From Bedellia somnulentella (Eukaryota; Arthropoda; Insecta; Lepidoptera; Bedelliidae), in assembly GCA_963576735.1 (NCBI GenBank), contig OY755173.1, positions 14,788,873 through 14,852,872 on the forward strand: 64,000 bases of DNA. Direction: 5' to 3'. How positions within the stretch are numbered: the first letter of the stretch is position 1; each line of letters opens with the position of its first letter. Positions 1 to 10,500 of the stretch are shown one piece after another. A program made the translations under genes and the position numbers. The notes under the pieces are model-generated. The model saw nothing but the letters and a program-made list of their open reading frames with translations, was not told the origin of the DNA and did not search any database.

Positions 1-1491
1 AATCAGAAACATTTGGCCTCGCTTTGGAAAAACAGTACTTCAATAGTTGAGGCTGAGTTTAACATGTTAAAACGTACGGAAAGTGTGATCGATAAGCACT
101 ACAAATTTATAACCCGAAAATTCAATACCTTAGATAAATCAGTATATCAGATGCAAAGCAACATGCAAAATCTATCGATCATGAACGACTTTATAACCAC
201 CGCTATGATTGCAAATAATATTGTATCTACATTGAACAAAATACAGCTTACACTACTTGATACTGTAACTAATATTTATAATGGAAAGTTCAACTTTAAC
301 CTTATTACCCCTGATCAGTTGAGACACGAGTTGGGAACTATTACAGAACAGCTACCGAAAGACCTCTCCTTACCTATCATGAAAACAGACAGCTTATCAG
401 AAATATATAATTTATTGGAAGTTCGAGCCCGGGTAACCACAAGATACATTATATTTGAAATCCTGATTCCACTCATCGGTGACGACTTGTATGAGATATC
501 AAGAATCATACCTATTCCACGCTTACTAGACCACAACAAAGAAATTGCGATAGTACCAGTGTCAGAGTATGTTGCCGTAAACCTCAGACAAGACTCATTC
601 ATAGATATCACTGAACAAGATATAAAAGCTTGCATACATAAAAACCCCGAAATCTTACTATGCAACGTCAAAAACAGAATTTATTATATCAAGGACGATA
701 AGAGTTTCTGCAAAAAGAATCCCTATTTCAAATCATGTGAAACTATTACCGAGTCATGCGAGAACAGGTGGATAGAACTGACAAAATTAAACAAATATTT
801 TTATTTTTATTGCGAACCAACCCATGTAAAGCTAGTATGCGACGATCATATCACCCAGGTGCAACTGAAAAATTACGGATTTTTTAACATCGATCAAGGA
901 TGCATTATTAAATCAGCGGATTTCTTTTTATATTCTCACAGATTAGAGATCAGTAAAATGACCGTAAGCTCAAAAATAAAAATACCGGAAATTTCACAAA
1001 TCAACCACATCATAAATGTATCCATACCAGATGGTTCAGTTACTGAAGATCAATCAGAACTTAACCCACATTCTCGTCAAATGAAAGAGATCGAAGAGAA
1101 AATCAAAACCATGCAGAAGAGTCAGCCGTTATTAGAAGGGGTGGCCTCTCATACCATCCACCACTACGCTGCAATCTATACGATGTACGCGCTGCTAGCA
1201 GTGATAGCCATAGCGTTGGCATACCGCCGTCTCCGCGTGCGGGCCGGCGCGCCGCCAGCCGGCTCCTCGCCGCCACCCGCGCCCCGCGCACCGCCCGCTG
1301 CAACGCACAGCACCCCAGTGCCATCCAGCAGTGACAAGTGTAGTGTTTATAGTGAAGTGAACGACTTAGTTCGAAAATCTGCCAAAAACCTAAGCACGAA
1401 ATCGGCAATCGTAGAAAGCAAACGATCTAGAAAAAATTTAGGGTCATCACCAGTACTAAACCAAGTTTCGTTCGTGTCAAAGGATGTTTAA
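1..1491 (+). CDS. env: Endogenous retroelement envelope (errantivirus / baculovirus F-like), 5' truncated by window edge
   Basis: The reading frame is open from base 1, so the protein starts left of the window; no true start is visible and the stop is TAA at 1489-1491. About 496 codons are seen. The N-terminal part is helical and polar, the middle is rich in Cys, and a single hydrophobic segment near bases 1162-1221 (AAIYTMYALLAVIAIALAY) is followed by a basic stop-transfer patch (YRRLRVRAG). The tail is Pro/Ala-rich, then Ser/Lys-rich. This layout fits the membrane-anchored F1-like part of Env proteins of insect gypsy/errantivirus retroelements, related to the baculovirus F fusion protein. 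No frameshift or stop is present in the visible part. No gag or pol is in the window. The element lies in a KIDINS220 intron in antisense orientation. It is an old or recent genomic copy; whether it is expressed cannot be told. Confidence 0.75.
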   Translation, partial: NQKHLASLWKNSTSIVEAEFNMLKRTESVIDKHYKFITRKFNTLDKSVYQMQSNMQNLSIMNDFITTAMIANNIVSTLNKIQLTLLDTVTNIYNGKFNFNLITPDQLRHELGTITEQLPKDLSLPIMKTDSLSEIYNLLEVRARVTTRYIIFEILIPLIGDDLYEISRIIPIPRLLDHNKEIAIVPVSEYVAVNLRQDSFIDITEQDIKACIHKNPEILLCNVKNRIYYIKDDKSFCKKNPYFKSCETITESCENRWIELTKLNKYFYFYCEPTHVKLVCDDHITQVQLKNYGFFNIDQGCIIKSADFFLYSHRLEISKMTVSSKIKIPEISQINHIINVSIPDGSVTEDQSELNPHSRQMKEIEEKIKTMQKSQPLLEGVASHTIHHYAAIYTMYALLAVIAIALAYRRLRVRAGAPPAGSSPPPAPRAPPAATHSTPVPSSSDKCSVYSEVNDLVRKSAKNLSTKSAIVESKRSRKNLGSSPVLNQVSFVSKDV

Positions 1492-1704
1492 TAATACTAA
1501 GTTGTCAGTTCGTTCCTGCAACTAGTAAAATATTACAATATAAACAATATAGTGCATATTTTAGTTTAGCGTTACTTACTAACACAAACATTATTTGAAT
1601 CAGAATATGTCGATCATGATGTATCACAATCATTTGCACCTCATAAGCCATCATTATAGTTTTATCACTACTACTAACCCCATTTCTCCCGCCCGGGAAG
1701 ATGT

Positions 1705-2091
1705 ACGAGTTAGGTCGTACAGAAGCGTGCGTCAGCATTTTACTCCATCTATTAGTTTTATTTAATTATTTATTCAGTTCGTTTATAGCTATCAAGACAG
1801 CTACGCGTGCTCATCAGTTATCAGTTACATTTAAGTTATTCTTCATTAATACAGTTTTCATTTACTATCAGTTTATCATTTTATTATATTATCAGTCACA
1901 TAATTGGGAGCAGCCCGAACAGCAGTTTACGTCGTATTTAGTTCCTCGTTCCTTCATTGGAGGCGCTTCAAATTGGCACAGTAAATAGCTGTCATTTTGA
2001 TACGTATCGTTAGTCCAGCGTACTTATATAGTATAATGGAGGTCAGTGTTAATTTCACATACAACTTAAAGTTGACACGAGCTAACAATTA
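1705..2091 (+). repeat. Possible 3' LTR of the env-bearing retroelement
   Basis: A segment downstream of env begins AGTTAGGTCG after a short purine stretch (GGGAAGATG) and ends GCTAACAATT, so the ends carry a short inverted match (GTTAG/CTAAC), as errantivirus LTRs often do. The other LTR lies outside the window, so the boundaries cannot be confirmed. The 210 bases between the env stop and this point would be 3' untranslated sequence. Confidence 0.3.
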
Positions 2092-2238
2092 AATATTGTT
2101 CAATATTTTTATCTTATTACCAGTGATCATTTTTAGTAAACACGTTTACTCATTTCATACTCTTTAGTTATCTTATGCTCCAATAATCCTTAATAAATTA
2201 ATAAAAAAATAATAATAACCAAACAAAAAAATACTTAC

Positions 2239-2442
2239 TATAGTACTAAGTTCCAGATCAGGATTCGAAGCCAACAGTAACTTGAGCACGGCAACATGTC
2301 CCTTTTCCACAGCGGTATAGACAGGGGTCTTCTTGTCCTTCCCTGGGAGGTCTACGTCCACGTGCTTCTTGAGCAGAGCCTCTACGATGTTCTTGTGGCC
2401 GCCCTTCACTGCGTGGATTAGTGGCGTGTCTTTGGAATGGTC
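2239..2442 (-). CDS. KIDINS220: KIDINS220 ankyrin exon (last one in window)
   Basis: The exon has 68 codons, phase 0/0, from DHSKDTPLIHAVKGG to SNPDLELSTI. Acceptor is CGTCACCAG and donor is ATA|GTAAGT. The next exon (expected to begin with a KDGETPL-like repeat) must lie left of base 1, so the retroelement at 1-2.1 kb sits in that intron. Confidence 0.9.
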
Positions 2443-5400
2443 CTGGTGACGTACAAATAATAATATTTATAAGGGGTAAAGTTGCTTAAAAACGTTGGAC
2501 TAACACACTGCCACATGACCGTCATTACTCAGTCATGTGGTTTTTCTCACGATGTTTTCCATCACTATGGGCAATTTTGGTAAATAATCCATTGCGCAAA
2601 ATCAACAAAAACAATTAGATAGAGTGAAAATAGCTGCAAATTATCATCCGTATAACATTACCAAAACAAATTGTCACACTATTGACGGCAATAAATATAT
2701 AACATGTTTTTTATAGAGCCTTCTTTTTCAAATTTTTAATACTTTTTTATAATTTAAAACTTTGTAATTCATTAATAATCTTTAGTACTATTACATACCT
2801 GAACATTAATATAAGCGCCACTATTAATAAGCAAAGTGGCGATATCATAGAACCCCTCCTTGCAGGCGATCGCCAGCGCCGTATACCCGTCCTTGTCTAG
2901 CGCGTTCACGTTCGGTTTATGCTCGAGCAGCAGTTGCACTATTTCTACGTGGTTGCCTGAAAATAAAACAAAACGGTGACTTAAATAATTTATATTGAAA
3001 GAAGATGGTAGAGATGAATTTTACTTATGACTGAAAAATATACTTCACTAACCATGCGTGGCCTGCAGCAGTCGTGTCCAGCAATACATGCCCGCCGTGT
3101 TAACATCCGTTCTCGCCCACAATAGAGCCACGTAATTAGCCAGGTCCCCCGCACATGCCGCCCAGGTGAGCACGGACGTGGCACACTTGTCACTTCACTG
3201 TCTAGTATCAAACTACTATACTACTTACCATGGGTGGCTTGCAGCAGTGGTGTCCAGCAATACATCCCAGCCGTGTTGACATCTGCTCTCGTCCGTAATA
3301 AAGCCACACAAGACGCCAGATCCCCCGCATGGGCCGCCCAGGTCAGCGCGAACTTGGCGTACTTGTCACTTCGCTGTCTAGTACTTCGCTACCTAGTATC
3401 ATTGTCAATAACACCACTAACCATGTGTAGCTTGCAGCAATGGTGTCCAGCAATACATGCCCGCCGTATTAACATCTGCTCCCGCCCGTAATAAAGCCAC
3501 GCAAGAAGCCAGGTCCCCCGCGCGGGCCGCCCAGGTGAGCGCGGACGTGGCGTACTTGTCGCCGGCGCTGGCCCGCGCGCCCGCCGCTAGGAGCCGCACC
3601 ACCACGCCGCTGTGGCGACGGCCGGCTGCCCATACTAGTGAACTATACACGAAGCGCTTGTTAAAAGTCGGTCATGTATGTAACAAATGGTAAGGTTTAA
3701 CATTAAGTAAAGATAGGTTTTGAGTGGATTTCTCTACAAATAATAATTTCTCTTAGAGGGAAAACATTGCAATAGGATATTACGAGGGAAATGCTTGTTA
3801 CATGGATTTTCCTATCTTAAGTTTGATTTAGGGTATTATAATATTTAGTCAACACAATTACCGGGTAAAAACCCGTAAAAATTAAAACGTGTATGGCCCT
3901 GTATTGGGTTCCTGTCATCATCATCATAGAGACCGTTACAGGTAGAAAACTAGGGCTTTTCATAACAACAACGTACTTAGTTTATGTATATGCATAATTA
4001 TATGCATATAAACTTCGGTTAGTATAATACGCTGTCAGCGCTTCACACTCATTCTTTTTTTTTAACAATTTTTAAGGTATTATTAATATATTAAAGTATA
4101 GACATGTGTGTCCTACAATACCCAAATTGGGTATTGTAGCCTAGAAATGGAAAATCGTAAATAGAGAGCAAAGTTCGAATTTTCAAATCATATATTCCTA
4201 AGTAATTTTCATCAGTATTTGAAATATCAAATTTGAATCATTTTAATTTATATGAAAGTAAACTTACGTGATATTGTAGCTGCCATGTGCGTGTACATCA
4301 GCACCTTTGTCAAGTAATATCGCTACTACGTCTTCGTGGCCTTTGTATGAGGCCCACATCAGCGGGGTCCAGCCTCCCTGTAAGAGCAGAGAGAGAATTA
4401 TTATTTATTAGCTTTCGAGAGTTCGTTAATCGGTTTAAAACGGTTTTAGATTGTTTTGCATTATACAGGAGCATTGATAGGGATTAAAAGTTGAATATAC
4501 ACAATTGGAAACAAATCCATTCGGCCGCATTGGAGTAGTCGAATAGATTTTTATAACAATATCTCTCTTTATAACATCAACACTTTGTAAAGATAATGTA
4601 CTTAAATGAGCTAATTCATCAAATCATAAGTTGTGGTACTCTTTATTTGATTTGATTTTCTGCAGTCAATGATTTGCATATTAATTAGCTTTGGATTCAC
4701 GTGGATTTACATTTGTCGTATTTCTGTTTCAATGTTTACCAAAACAACAGATATTCGTCGGAAAGCATTTAATCGATATAATTCGAACATAGGGAACTTA
4801 AATAAATAGAGAAGAAACGAAGAATGACAATTTCCGTAAACGATTCAGTGGATTTCAATTGACTTAAGCGAAGCAAATGTATGAACAGCAAGAGTAAAAC
4901 ATTGAATCAACCACTCAGGGTGTAAAGACAATTTATTTTGACAACTGATAGTCGCATTTTTTAAGCAATTTTTGTACTGAACTACGGTTCCGCTCTATTT
5001 ATTAAAATACTCTATGATTTCGTTTAAAGAAATTTAATCATTTAAATATTGTATTGTAGGTAGAAATATTCAAATTCAGAAAACACAAGAACAAGATTTA
5101 TGCAAACACATGGATGATAAACGTCTTTTGTTTAACAAGATAAATAATGCCAGCTGTAATGACATTTAATATTATGATTCTGAATCTTAATATTTCATTC
5201 TGGCATTTGTGAGCTTAGCTGGGTAGTAACTGTCAGCTAAAATCCGTGATAATGATAATGTGAGACAATGAAGCTGTGTAGTGTCGGCTTAGAATAATAC
5301 TAACTACTAAACTGTTTCTTCCTGCAGGTTTCGTAAAAGGCGACTTAGGATTTTGGGGGTTTTTGAGTAAAGCGTGGGCGATATGGCTGAAGACCATCAC

Positions 5401-8400
5401 TAATGATAAATTAAAATACCAATAAACTTCTAAAAGTAGCTAAGGTTTCTTATATACTGAAACTCCGACTGCCCCTTTTTGAGATTTAAAGCCGTGAGTA
5501 TATGTACTTTTGTATTATACAGATTTTTTGTACATGTGTTTGCCATTAAATAATTTGCCATCATCGCCATCAACCGCTTTTCCACTTAAATACGTTTTAT
5601 ATATAGTTCTTTTTAATCTTACTTTAATTCTACATTATATTTGTTCTTACTACTTTCTCTTCTTCAGAATAATCTAGGAAGGTCTAAGCTTTTACATTGA
5701 ACTTTTCACACTTAAGTAGTAATAAAAATATTAATTCATCACCAAATTTTATGACGTTTATGACAAAGAAAGGTAAGATAATAATCTCATTATTTTATCC
5801 TATTAATATTTTCTTCACTGAAAACGAGTCACAGGAGGACGAAACTAAACATTCGGCTCATCATCTTCTTCGGCTCCAAGTTGCTTAAACCTACTATCAA
5901 TTCTAAAGCCATTTCCATACTTAAAAGAACAATTATAAATGTGGTCCTTGATTTGGAAAGCAAAGCAAGTAAGAGCGGATGTGTGAATGTGACATATGCC
6001 GGCGTTATGTTGGCAGAGCTCCACAGAAGGTATAAATATAACAATATTCATCGCGACGCCTGACGCACTAAATATTTTGGTCATTGCTCCATTGTGAGAA
6101 ACTGGGGCGTGCTATTTATGACCAATATAGATTTATTTTAATTATTACTACAGTTGTGGTAAACTGATAACGACGTCTCTTCGGGTACAAACGGCTGCAT
6201 TGATGTATATATTAAGTCTGATTTGTATTGATGAAATAACCGAATCTTATTCAATCTGATGTTATTGTTAAATCCTACAAGGTAATCACAATATTATGCC
6301 TATATAAGACAAATGGGTACATACATACATATACTCACGGCTATAAATCCCTTGAAGGGGTAGCCAGAGCTAGGGAATGAGACATTCCTCAGCCACCTTT
6401 CGAAGTTGCGTGGGGACAAATGGGTATTTTTTAATTAATCATTAGATTCATAATAGTGGATCATCTTCCTTAATAACATGTAAACTAAGCCAAACTAAAT
6501 ATTTAGCATAGCGAATTTCGGAATGCAAAGTTTTTACTAATAAATAAAGAATAAATAAAGGAAAGAAAAATTTCGACACAGGCGGGAATCGAACCCGCGA
6601 CTTCGGGTATACGCCCCCGTCGCTCTACCAATTGAGCTACCGTGTCAATGGTCAGTGGTCGTCGTTTATTCGATAGCAAACACGAAAATAAAAGACCCAA
6701 TTGCTAATTGTAAAGTTATGATTTTTTAAAGATTGTTCAACTTTTGTTCTTAATGACGTCATCGATTGACAAAATCACGTAGCGACAGATTGCAAAACAT
6801 TTTACGAATTTGTGATCTCAATTGAAATTATTACGATATTATACTAAACATACCTACAATTATCGATATCTTATTAATAAACTGCAGAAAGGAACGTCTT
6901 TGAAATAACATTAAAGGACAAACACTGCTACAGTTTTTTGATAAAATAACAGCTATCTTAGCATTATATGATTTAATTTCAAGAAAATATTGTTGGGAAA
7001 CGTGATATCTCGAAATGGTTTCGTAGTCAGCATCACTTCTGTAAAACTTTGGATGCCGAATTAAAGTTTTTAAAACTTTATCTTGTTTTAAAAGTCAGAG
7101 TCGAATGGCCGGCACACACATAAAAGAAATGTTCTGTTTATAACTATCTTGGATTTGTAAATTAGTACTTTTCACATTTCCTGTTGCCGGGCAGCCGAGG
7201 CGAATGTATGACCTTGCTGAACAAATTAGACCAGTACACGGATAAGCTAAAAGCCTTCTTCTTCGCCACCGGTTATCCGGCAGCCAGGTAATTTGGAAAA
7301 GCAATGTAAAGTAAGTATTTTTCTTACACAGTCCCTCGGGTCAACAGGCGCGCCCGCATCAAGCAGATCCCGCACGATGGTAGCGAACCCCCCCCGCGCC
7401 GCCAGCGCCAGCGGGGTCCACCCGTCGGCGTCCGCCGCGCCCGCGTCCGCGCCCCCCACCAGCAGCGCCCGCACCGCCTCGCCGCGCCCACTCTCGCACG
7501 CGCACATGAGCGCTGTCGTCCCATTCTGATAACAAAAAAAAGAAACTTAAATAAATAAGCTGACCGGGGATACTGAATTTCAAGCCAATTAGTTCAGGCT
7601 AACTAATTTAAAATCAAGTCGAAGATGTAACACAAAACATACTAACTCACTTGCATGTCAAATTTTATAGATCTTGATAATTCTTTAATTAAAATACATT
7701 AATACATATACTTAACATAGACTTTTAAATCCCAGAGATTCAGAATAAGAAATTCCTCAGCCACTTTTGGAATTTGAGTAGGGAAACGATTGCAAAATAA
7801 AGGCGTGATGGGTCTCCAACCGTATCGCCGGAAATTAACTTAACAAGCCACAATACCCTTAGTCGCTTCTTACGTACACCCACGGGAAGAAATGGGGTAG
7901 TGCTATTCTAAGCTGACACAACGCGACACCAACAAAAAAGACAACCCAAATAATTGAGAAAAACTAAAAGAGAATCGATGACGTAACAATCCTGTCGAGC
8001 CAGATTTTTAAACTACGCACGCTAAGAGATTGCGCGAAGTTAATTATTGACCTGCTCTAACCTACATTTTTACTAGAGGACAAACTATAATTTATGCAAT
8101 ATTAAAATTTTATGGTCCTAAACGCCTATTGCCACAGGTTTTGAATAGACAACTTATCCTATTTACTTAAGGGGGAAAACCCTAAGCCTAATAGAAAATT
8201 AATGTATATTTAGTTCGGCAGTGTTTTACCGTAAGGCAAGGTAATAAGGCAGAATAGCAAAGGTTTCACTACTCCGAATGATCACTAGCCTACTAGCCGT
8301 TTGATTGCTAGTGCATAGGTTGGTTGAAACCGCCATAGCAATTTAAGTATGAGTTTTAAAAGCTGTTGTTAATATAGTGCTTAAGTCTCAGAGTAATTAG

Positions 8401-9005
8401 GATATCTAGTCTAACTGCGCGACTAAATGGCTTATTTGTACATTATTAAATACACAAGCCTCACAGCATTACTACTTGCTTTGACAGTTATATTTTTTAT
8501 GTGCACTGCCTGCGGCACATACATAGACGTTATATTTTCACAAAAGCCTCATGTTTCTTACTAAATACATACTCACGGCCATAAATCCCAAAAGGGGTAG
8601 ACAGAGCTTCAGAGCTAGTAACTCCTCAGCCACATTTGGAAGTTGATAGGGGACAGGCTCATAGAAATAAAGTATCCTTAGTGATGAGTCTCCAACCGCA
8701 TCGCCCAAAAACCACTTCAAAAGCCCCATACCCTAAGTCGCCTCTTACGTCACCCGTGGGTAGAAAGGGGTAGTGACATTCTAAGCCAGCATTACACGGC
8801 TACATGTTTCTTACTATTAATCCGTATTTATTAGCTAGTTTGAGGGTGATAATAAAATAAATCTTACTTCATCCTTATCGTCGATATTGATATTCTTGTT
8901 GGCGGCGAGGTACTGCTGCAGCTCCGCCGCGCTCTCGTTGCTGACCAGCTGCGCGAGCGTCTTGAAGCACGCCAGCGAGACCATCGACTCGCTGCGGTGG
9001 AGGCT
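2239..9005 (-). CDS. KIDINS220: KIDINS220/ARMS orthologue, ankyrin-repeat region (six exons, gene incomplete)
   Basis: Six minus-strand exons (9005-8868, 7525-7328, 4377-4268, 3642-3422, 2956-2799, 2442-2239) have AG/GT borders and compatible phases and sum to 1029 bases, or 343 codons without a stop. The product is a run of ankyrin repeats that follows vertebrate KIDINS220 repeat by repeat, for example GGWTPLMWASYKGHEDVV, then SLVWAAGRRHSGVVVRLL, then LDKDGYTALAIACKEGFYD. KIDINS220 is a membrane scaffold for neurotrophin and ephrin receptors; after the ankyrins it carries a KAP-type P-loop NTPase with four membrane segments and a SAM-like region. Those parts would lie left of the window. The 5' introns are very long and filled with mobile elements. 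The family is assigned from recalled sequence similarity and is secure at domain order level. Confidence 0.9.
2509..2575 (-). repeat. Fragment of tRNA-related SINE family B
   Basis: The stretch CTCAGTCATGTGG followed by TCTCACGATGTTTTCC matches the internal part of the fuller copy at 22925-23287. Both ends are lost. Confidence 0.6.
2576..2798. other. KIDINS220 intron, AT-rich
   Basis: I see no coding sequence or repeat structure in this stretch beyond low-complexity A/T. Confidence 0.5.
2799..2956 (-). CDS. KIDINS220: KIDINS220 ankyrin exon
   Basis: The exon has 158 bases, entering with two bases of a codon and leaving in phase 0. It reads GNHVEIVQLLLEHKPNVN, then the repeat DKDGYTALAIACKEGFYD, ending YINVQ. 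Acceptor is GTTTTATTTTCAG and donor is CAG|GTATGT. Confidence 0.9.
3053..3191 (-). repeat. Tandem partial duplicate of KIDINS220 exon 3422-3642 (copy 1)
   Basis: This is the second extra copy of the same 139-base segment, more diverged (VLTWAACAGDLANYVALL), also without stops and with a donor CATG|GTTAGTG. It shares with copy 2 an extra junction sequence (CTTGTCACTTC then CTGTCTAGTA) not found in the real exon, so one of them arose by duplicating the other. Confidence 0.8.
3229..3367 (-). repeat. Tandem partial duplicate of KIDINS220 exon 3422-3642 (copy 2)
   Basis: This 139-base copy of the 3' part of the neighbouring exon shows about 17 differences by eye. The exon frame stays open (ALTWAAHAGDLASCVALL) and the donor is improved (CATG|GTAAGT). 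There is no matching upstream half and no clear pyrimidine-rich acceptor. It could be a dead duplicate or a cryptic exon. Confidence 0.8.
3422..3642 (-). CDS. KIDINS220: KIDINS220 ankyrin exon (complete copy)
   Basis: The exon has 221 bases, entering after two bases of a codon and leaving in phase 1. It starts TSLVWAAGRRHSG and ends MYCWTPLLQATH. Acceptor is GTGTATAG and donor is CATG|GTTAGTG. The 3' 139 bases (3422-3560) recur twice in the next intron (see the duplicated segments), but only this copy has the upstream half and an acceptor that keeps the frame. Confidence 0.9.
3643..4267. other. KIDINS220 intron
   Basis: AT-rich intron. It contains a near-palindrome at about 3984-4010 (TATATGCAT repeated on both strands around AATTA) and a CTACAATACC/GGGTATTGTAG inverted pair near 4110-4140. 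No gene is seen. Confidence 0.5.
4268..4377 (-). CDS. KIDINS220: KIDINS220 ankyrin exon
   Basis: The exon has 110 bases, entering in phase 0 and leaving in phase 2, and reads GGWTPLMWASYKGHEDVVAI then a GADVHAHGSYNI end. Acceptor is CTCTTACAG and donor is ATCAC|GTAAGTT. It corresponds to the repeat that reads GGWTALMWACYKG in vertebrates. It is too short to show as a long open frame. Confidence 0.9.
5273..5507 (+). repeat. SINE family A, diverged copy
   Basis: It starts GCTGTGTAGTGTCGGCTTAG and ends GCCGTGAGTATATGTAC, with a degenerate middle (GGGCGATATGGCTGAAGACC). The same family recurs throughout the window. Confidence 0.75.
6320..6415 (-). repeat. SINE family A, 5'-truncated, with target-site duplication
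   Basis: Only the 3' part of the family is present, in minus orientation with its CATACATA tail at the left. It is flanked by the 11-base direct repeat ACAAATGGGTA (6309-6319 and 6416-6426), which is the expected mark of target-primed insertion. Confidence 0.85.
6519..7066 (-). mobile_element. MITE-like element, copy 1, carrying a tRNA-like insertion
   Basis: The ends are inverted (TTCGGAATGCAAAG left, CTTTGGATGCCGAA right). The interior matches the element at 24291-24769 in reverse orientation (TCGATAGCAAACACG; TGACGTCATCGATTGA; CGTGATATCTCGAAATGG). The copy near 24 kb lacks the tRNA-like block at 6540-6655, so that block was inserted later. Confidence 0.7.
6573..6648 (-). repeat. tRNA-like cassette (SINE-type head), copy 1
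   Basis: The minus strand reads GACACGGTAGCTCAATTGG, then GCGGGTTCGATTCCCGC and CTGTGTC. Acceptor, D and T arms pair, but the anticodon arm has an extra G and is out of register. The 3' tail TTTCTTTCCTTTATTTATTC is shared with the copies at 55.4 and 58.1 kb. It is more likely a tRNA-derived repeat than a working tRNA gene. Confidence 0.75.
7328..7525 (-). CDS. KIDINS220: KIDINS220 ankyrin exon (two repeats)
   Basis: The exon has 66 codons, phase 0/0, from NGTTALMCACESG to LLDAGAPVDPRDC. Acceptor is GTTATCAG and donor is TGT|GTAAGA. It is extremely GC-rich, so several frames look open, but only this one gives ankyrin repeats. It aligns with the second and third ankyrin units of vertebrate KIDINS220. 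Confidence 0.9.
7722..7935 (-). repeat. SINE family A copy
   Basis: Minus orientation; AATTCCTCAGCCACTTTTGG and GATGGGTCTCCAACCG match the family. The tail end and extreme 5' end are degraded. Confidence 0.7.
7936..8549. other. KIDINS220 intron, no feature recognised
   Basis: AT-rich sequence; I see nothing that can be assigned. Confidence 0.5.
8564..8802 (-). repeat. SINE family A, near full length, with target-site duplication
   Basis: Flanked by the 14-base direct repeat CATGTTTCTTACTA (8550-8563 and 8803-8816). The element runs from an ATACATACTCACGGCC tail (left) to CATTACACGGC head remains (right), so it is inserted in minus orientation in the intron between two KIDINS220 exons. Confidence 0.85.
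8868..9005 (-). CDS. KIDINS220: KIDINS220 exon with start of the ankyrin domain (shared downstream exon)
   Basis: The exon has 46 codons, from SLHRSESMVSLACF to NINIDDKDE, with phase 0 at both ends. Acceptor is AATTGCAG and donor is GAA|GTAAGA. The sequence is GC-rich against its AT-rich introns. It lacks a start codon suited to the gene (the internal ATG is mid-exon), so at least one upstream exon is required. All four candidate first exons end in phase 0 and could join here. Confidence 0.85.
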
Positions 9006-10500
9006 CTGCAATTATTATGCATATAGTTCAAACAATTGTGTGGATAGACATACCAATGTATTTTTTTTAATAGTTCATTTCTAAGGTTTTAGCTTCATCG
9101 TTCGTAAGAACAGAAGAGGTGCCTAATCTCCATAACATCAAGTGAATAATTGTCGACAAATTGTTGGAATAGCTCTAGGTTACAGAATCTCTAGGGGAGA
9201 TAAAATCATTAAGATATTGTTGGAATTCGCAAGAACTTCTTAAAAAGACAGCCATTCGAAAATGACGTGATAAAAGTATTGGTATCACATAACTGCTCGA
9301 AAATTCCATCAAGCTCGAAAGAAAATATTTGCAAATTTGAGAAAACATAAAATGCAATGATATTAAGGTTATGTATCATAAACAACACGATATAAACTTA
9401 AGTGCATTCACATTGATCAAATGGAAACAAAATAATGATATCATCGATAAAATAGCTACAAAAACTCGTATAGCTTTGTTTATAGGATTATACAGGTGCA
9501 GTTTCGACAAATGCAGAATCGTAGAAATTAAATGAAGAAGGATTTCTTCATTATTTTGTGTGATAAATTCTGTATATTTACGAATATTTTTTACATGAAT
9601 ACAATACAACCAACTCATGTGGCACATACTTTAATCAGTTCATTATAATTGTTTCCATATTGTTATACATACTTAAACTAAACAAACATTAATGGCCTCC
9701 GAATCTTCGATCATTTATGGTTAAATCACTGGTAACATGCGCGATTAAAACACACTTTGTTACGTTAATACATATTAGAGAAAGATGAATGCTATTAATA
9801 TCGACATTTCAGTCACTTATGAAAGTCTGCTATTGAAAAAAAAATAGATTAATAAATACAAAAACACCAGATTTCCGAAAGAGTACCAGTACCTTTTGTT
9901 CGTGAATAATGAGTATAGAAACCTAAATATTAATAGATCAATATTAGACAAATCTTATTCTCTTTCCACATAAAACTGTATAATATTAATAAAAAAAAAC
10001 AAAACTTCGATCTATAACCCATTGAACGTGTCATTGCTATGACAAGGGAGAATAGTCCAAGACTATTTTCATAAATTAAAATTGTAGCACATAACAAGCG
10101 AAGCTAATTTAATAGAATGTAGTTCCATTATGGTTATATGTAACACAATTTGATGCAGATACTAACAAACACATTTAAAAGTGATTGATGAATATGATAT
10201 ACCTCGTTGTGGTTTAGACTCCAGCGTAACATAATTCACTCATATAGAAAACGAATAAATAAAACTGAAGTTAAAAGGAATAAGATTCAAAAATATCGAT
10301 TCTGTAAAATAAAACTCGCTTTGTTAAACACGAATGTATACTAGCAAACAAGTGCAGGTAGAAGCCAAGTTAAGATAAAATGTGTGATAATGATAAAATT
10401 ATGATATCAGAAGCCAAGACGACATCATATAACTATTACTATCAACGGTGTTGTATTAATGAGCAGCGTTATCGATTTTAATGTTTACATCTTTTAGTTT
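9006..10500. other. KIDINS220 5' intron, AT-rich
   Basis: No exon, repeat or RNA gene could be recognised over these 1.5 kb. Short open frames have compositions expected by chance. Confidence 0.5.

Larger units (their letters stand above)
4378..7327. other. KIDINS220 intron with mobile-element insertions
   Basis: AT-rich intron. It holds a diverged SINE A (5273-5507), a truncated SINE A with an 11-bp target duplication (6309-6426) and a MITE carrying a tRNA-like insert (6519-7066). The short open frames here have no recognisable domain. Confidence 0.6.

Noticed and set aside
1103..1408. Open frame of 101 codons on the minus strand opposite env
   Set aside because: Lies entirely within the env coding region, in its GC-rich tail, and has no domain; a shadow frame.
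7359..7583. Other open frames over the GC-rich KIDINS220 exon
   Set aside because: They are Arg/Gly/Ala-rich shadows; only the frame giving ankyrin repeats matches the phases of neighbouring exons.
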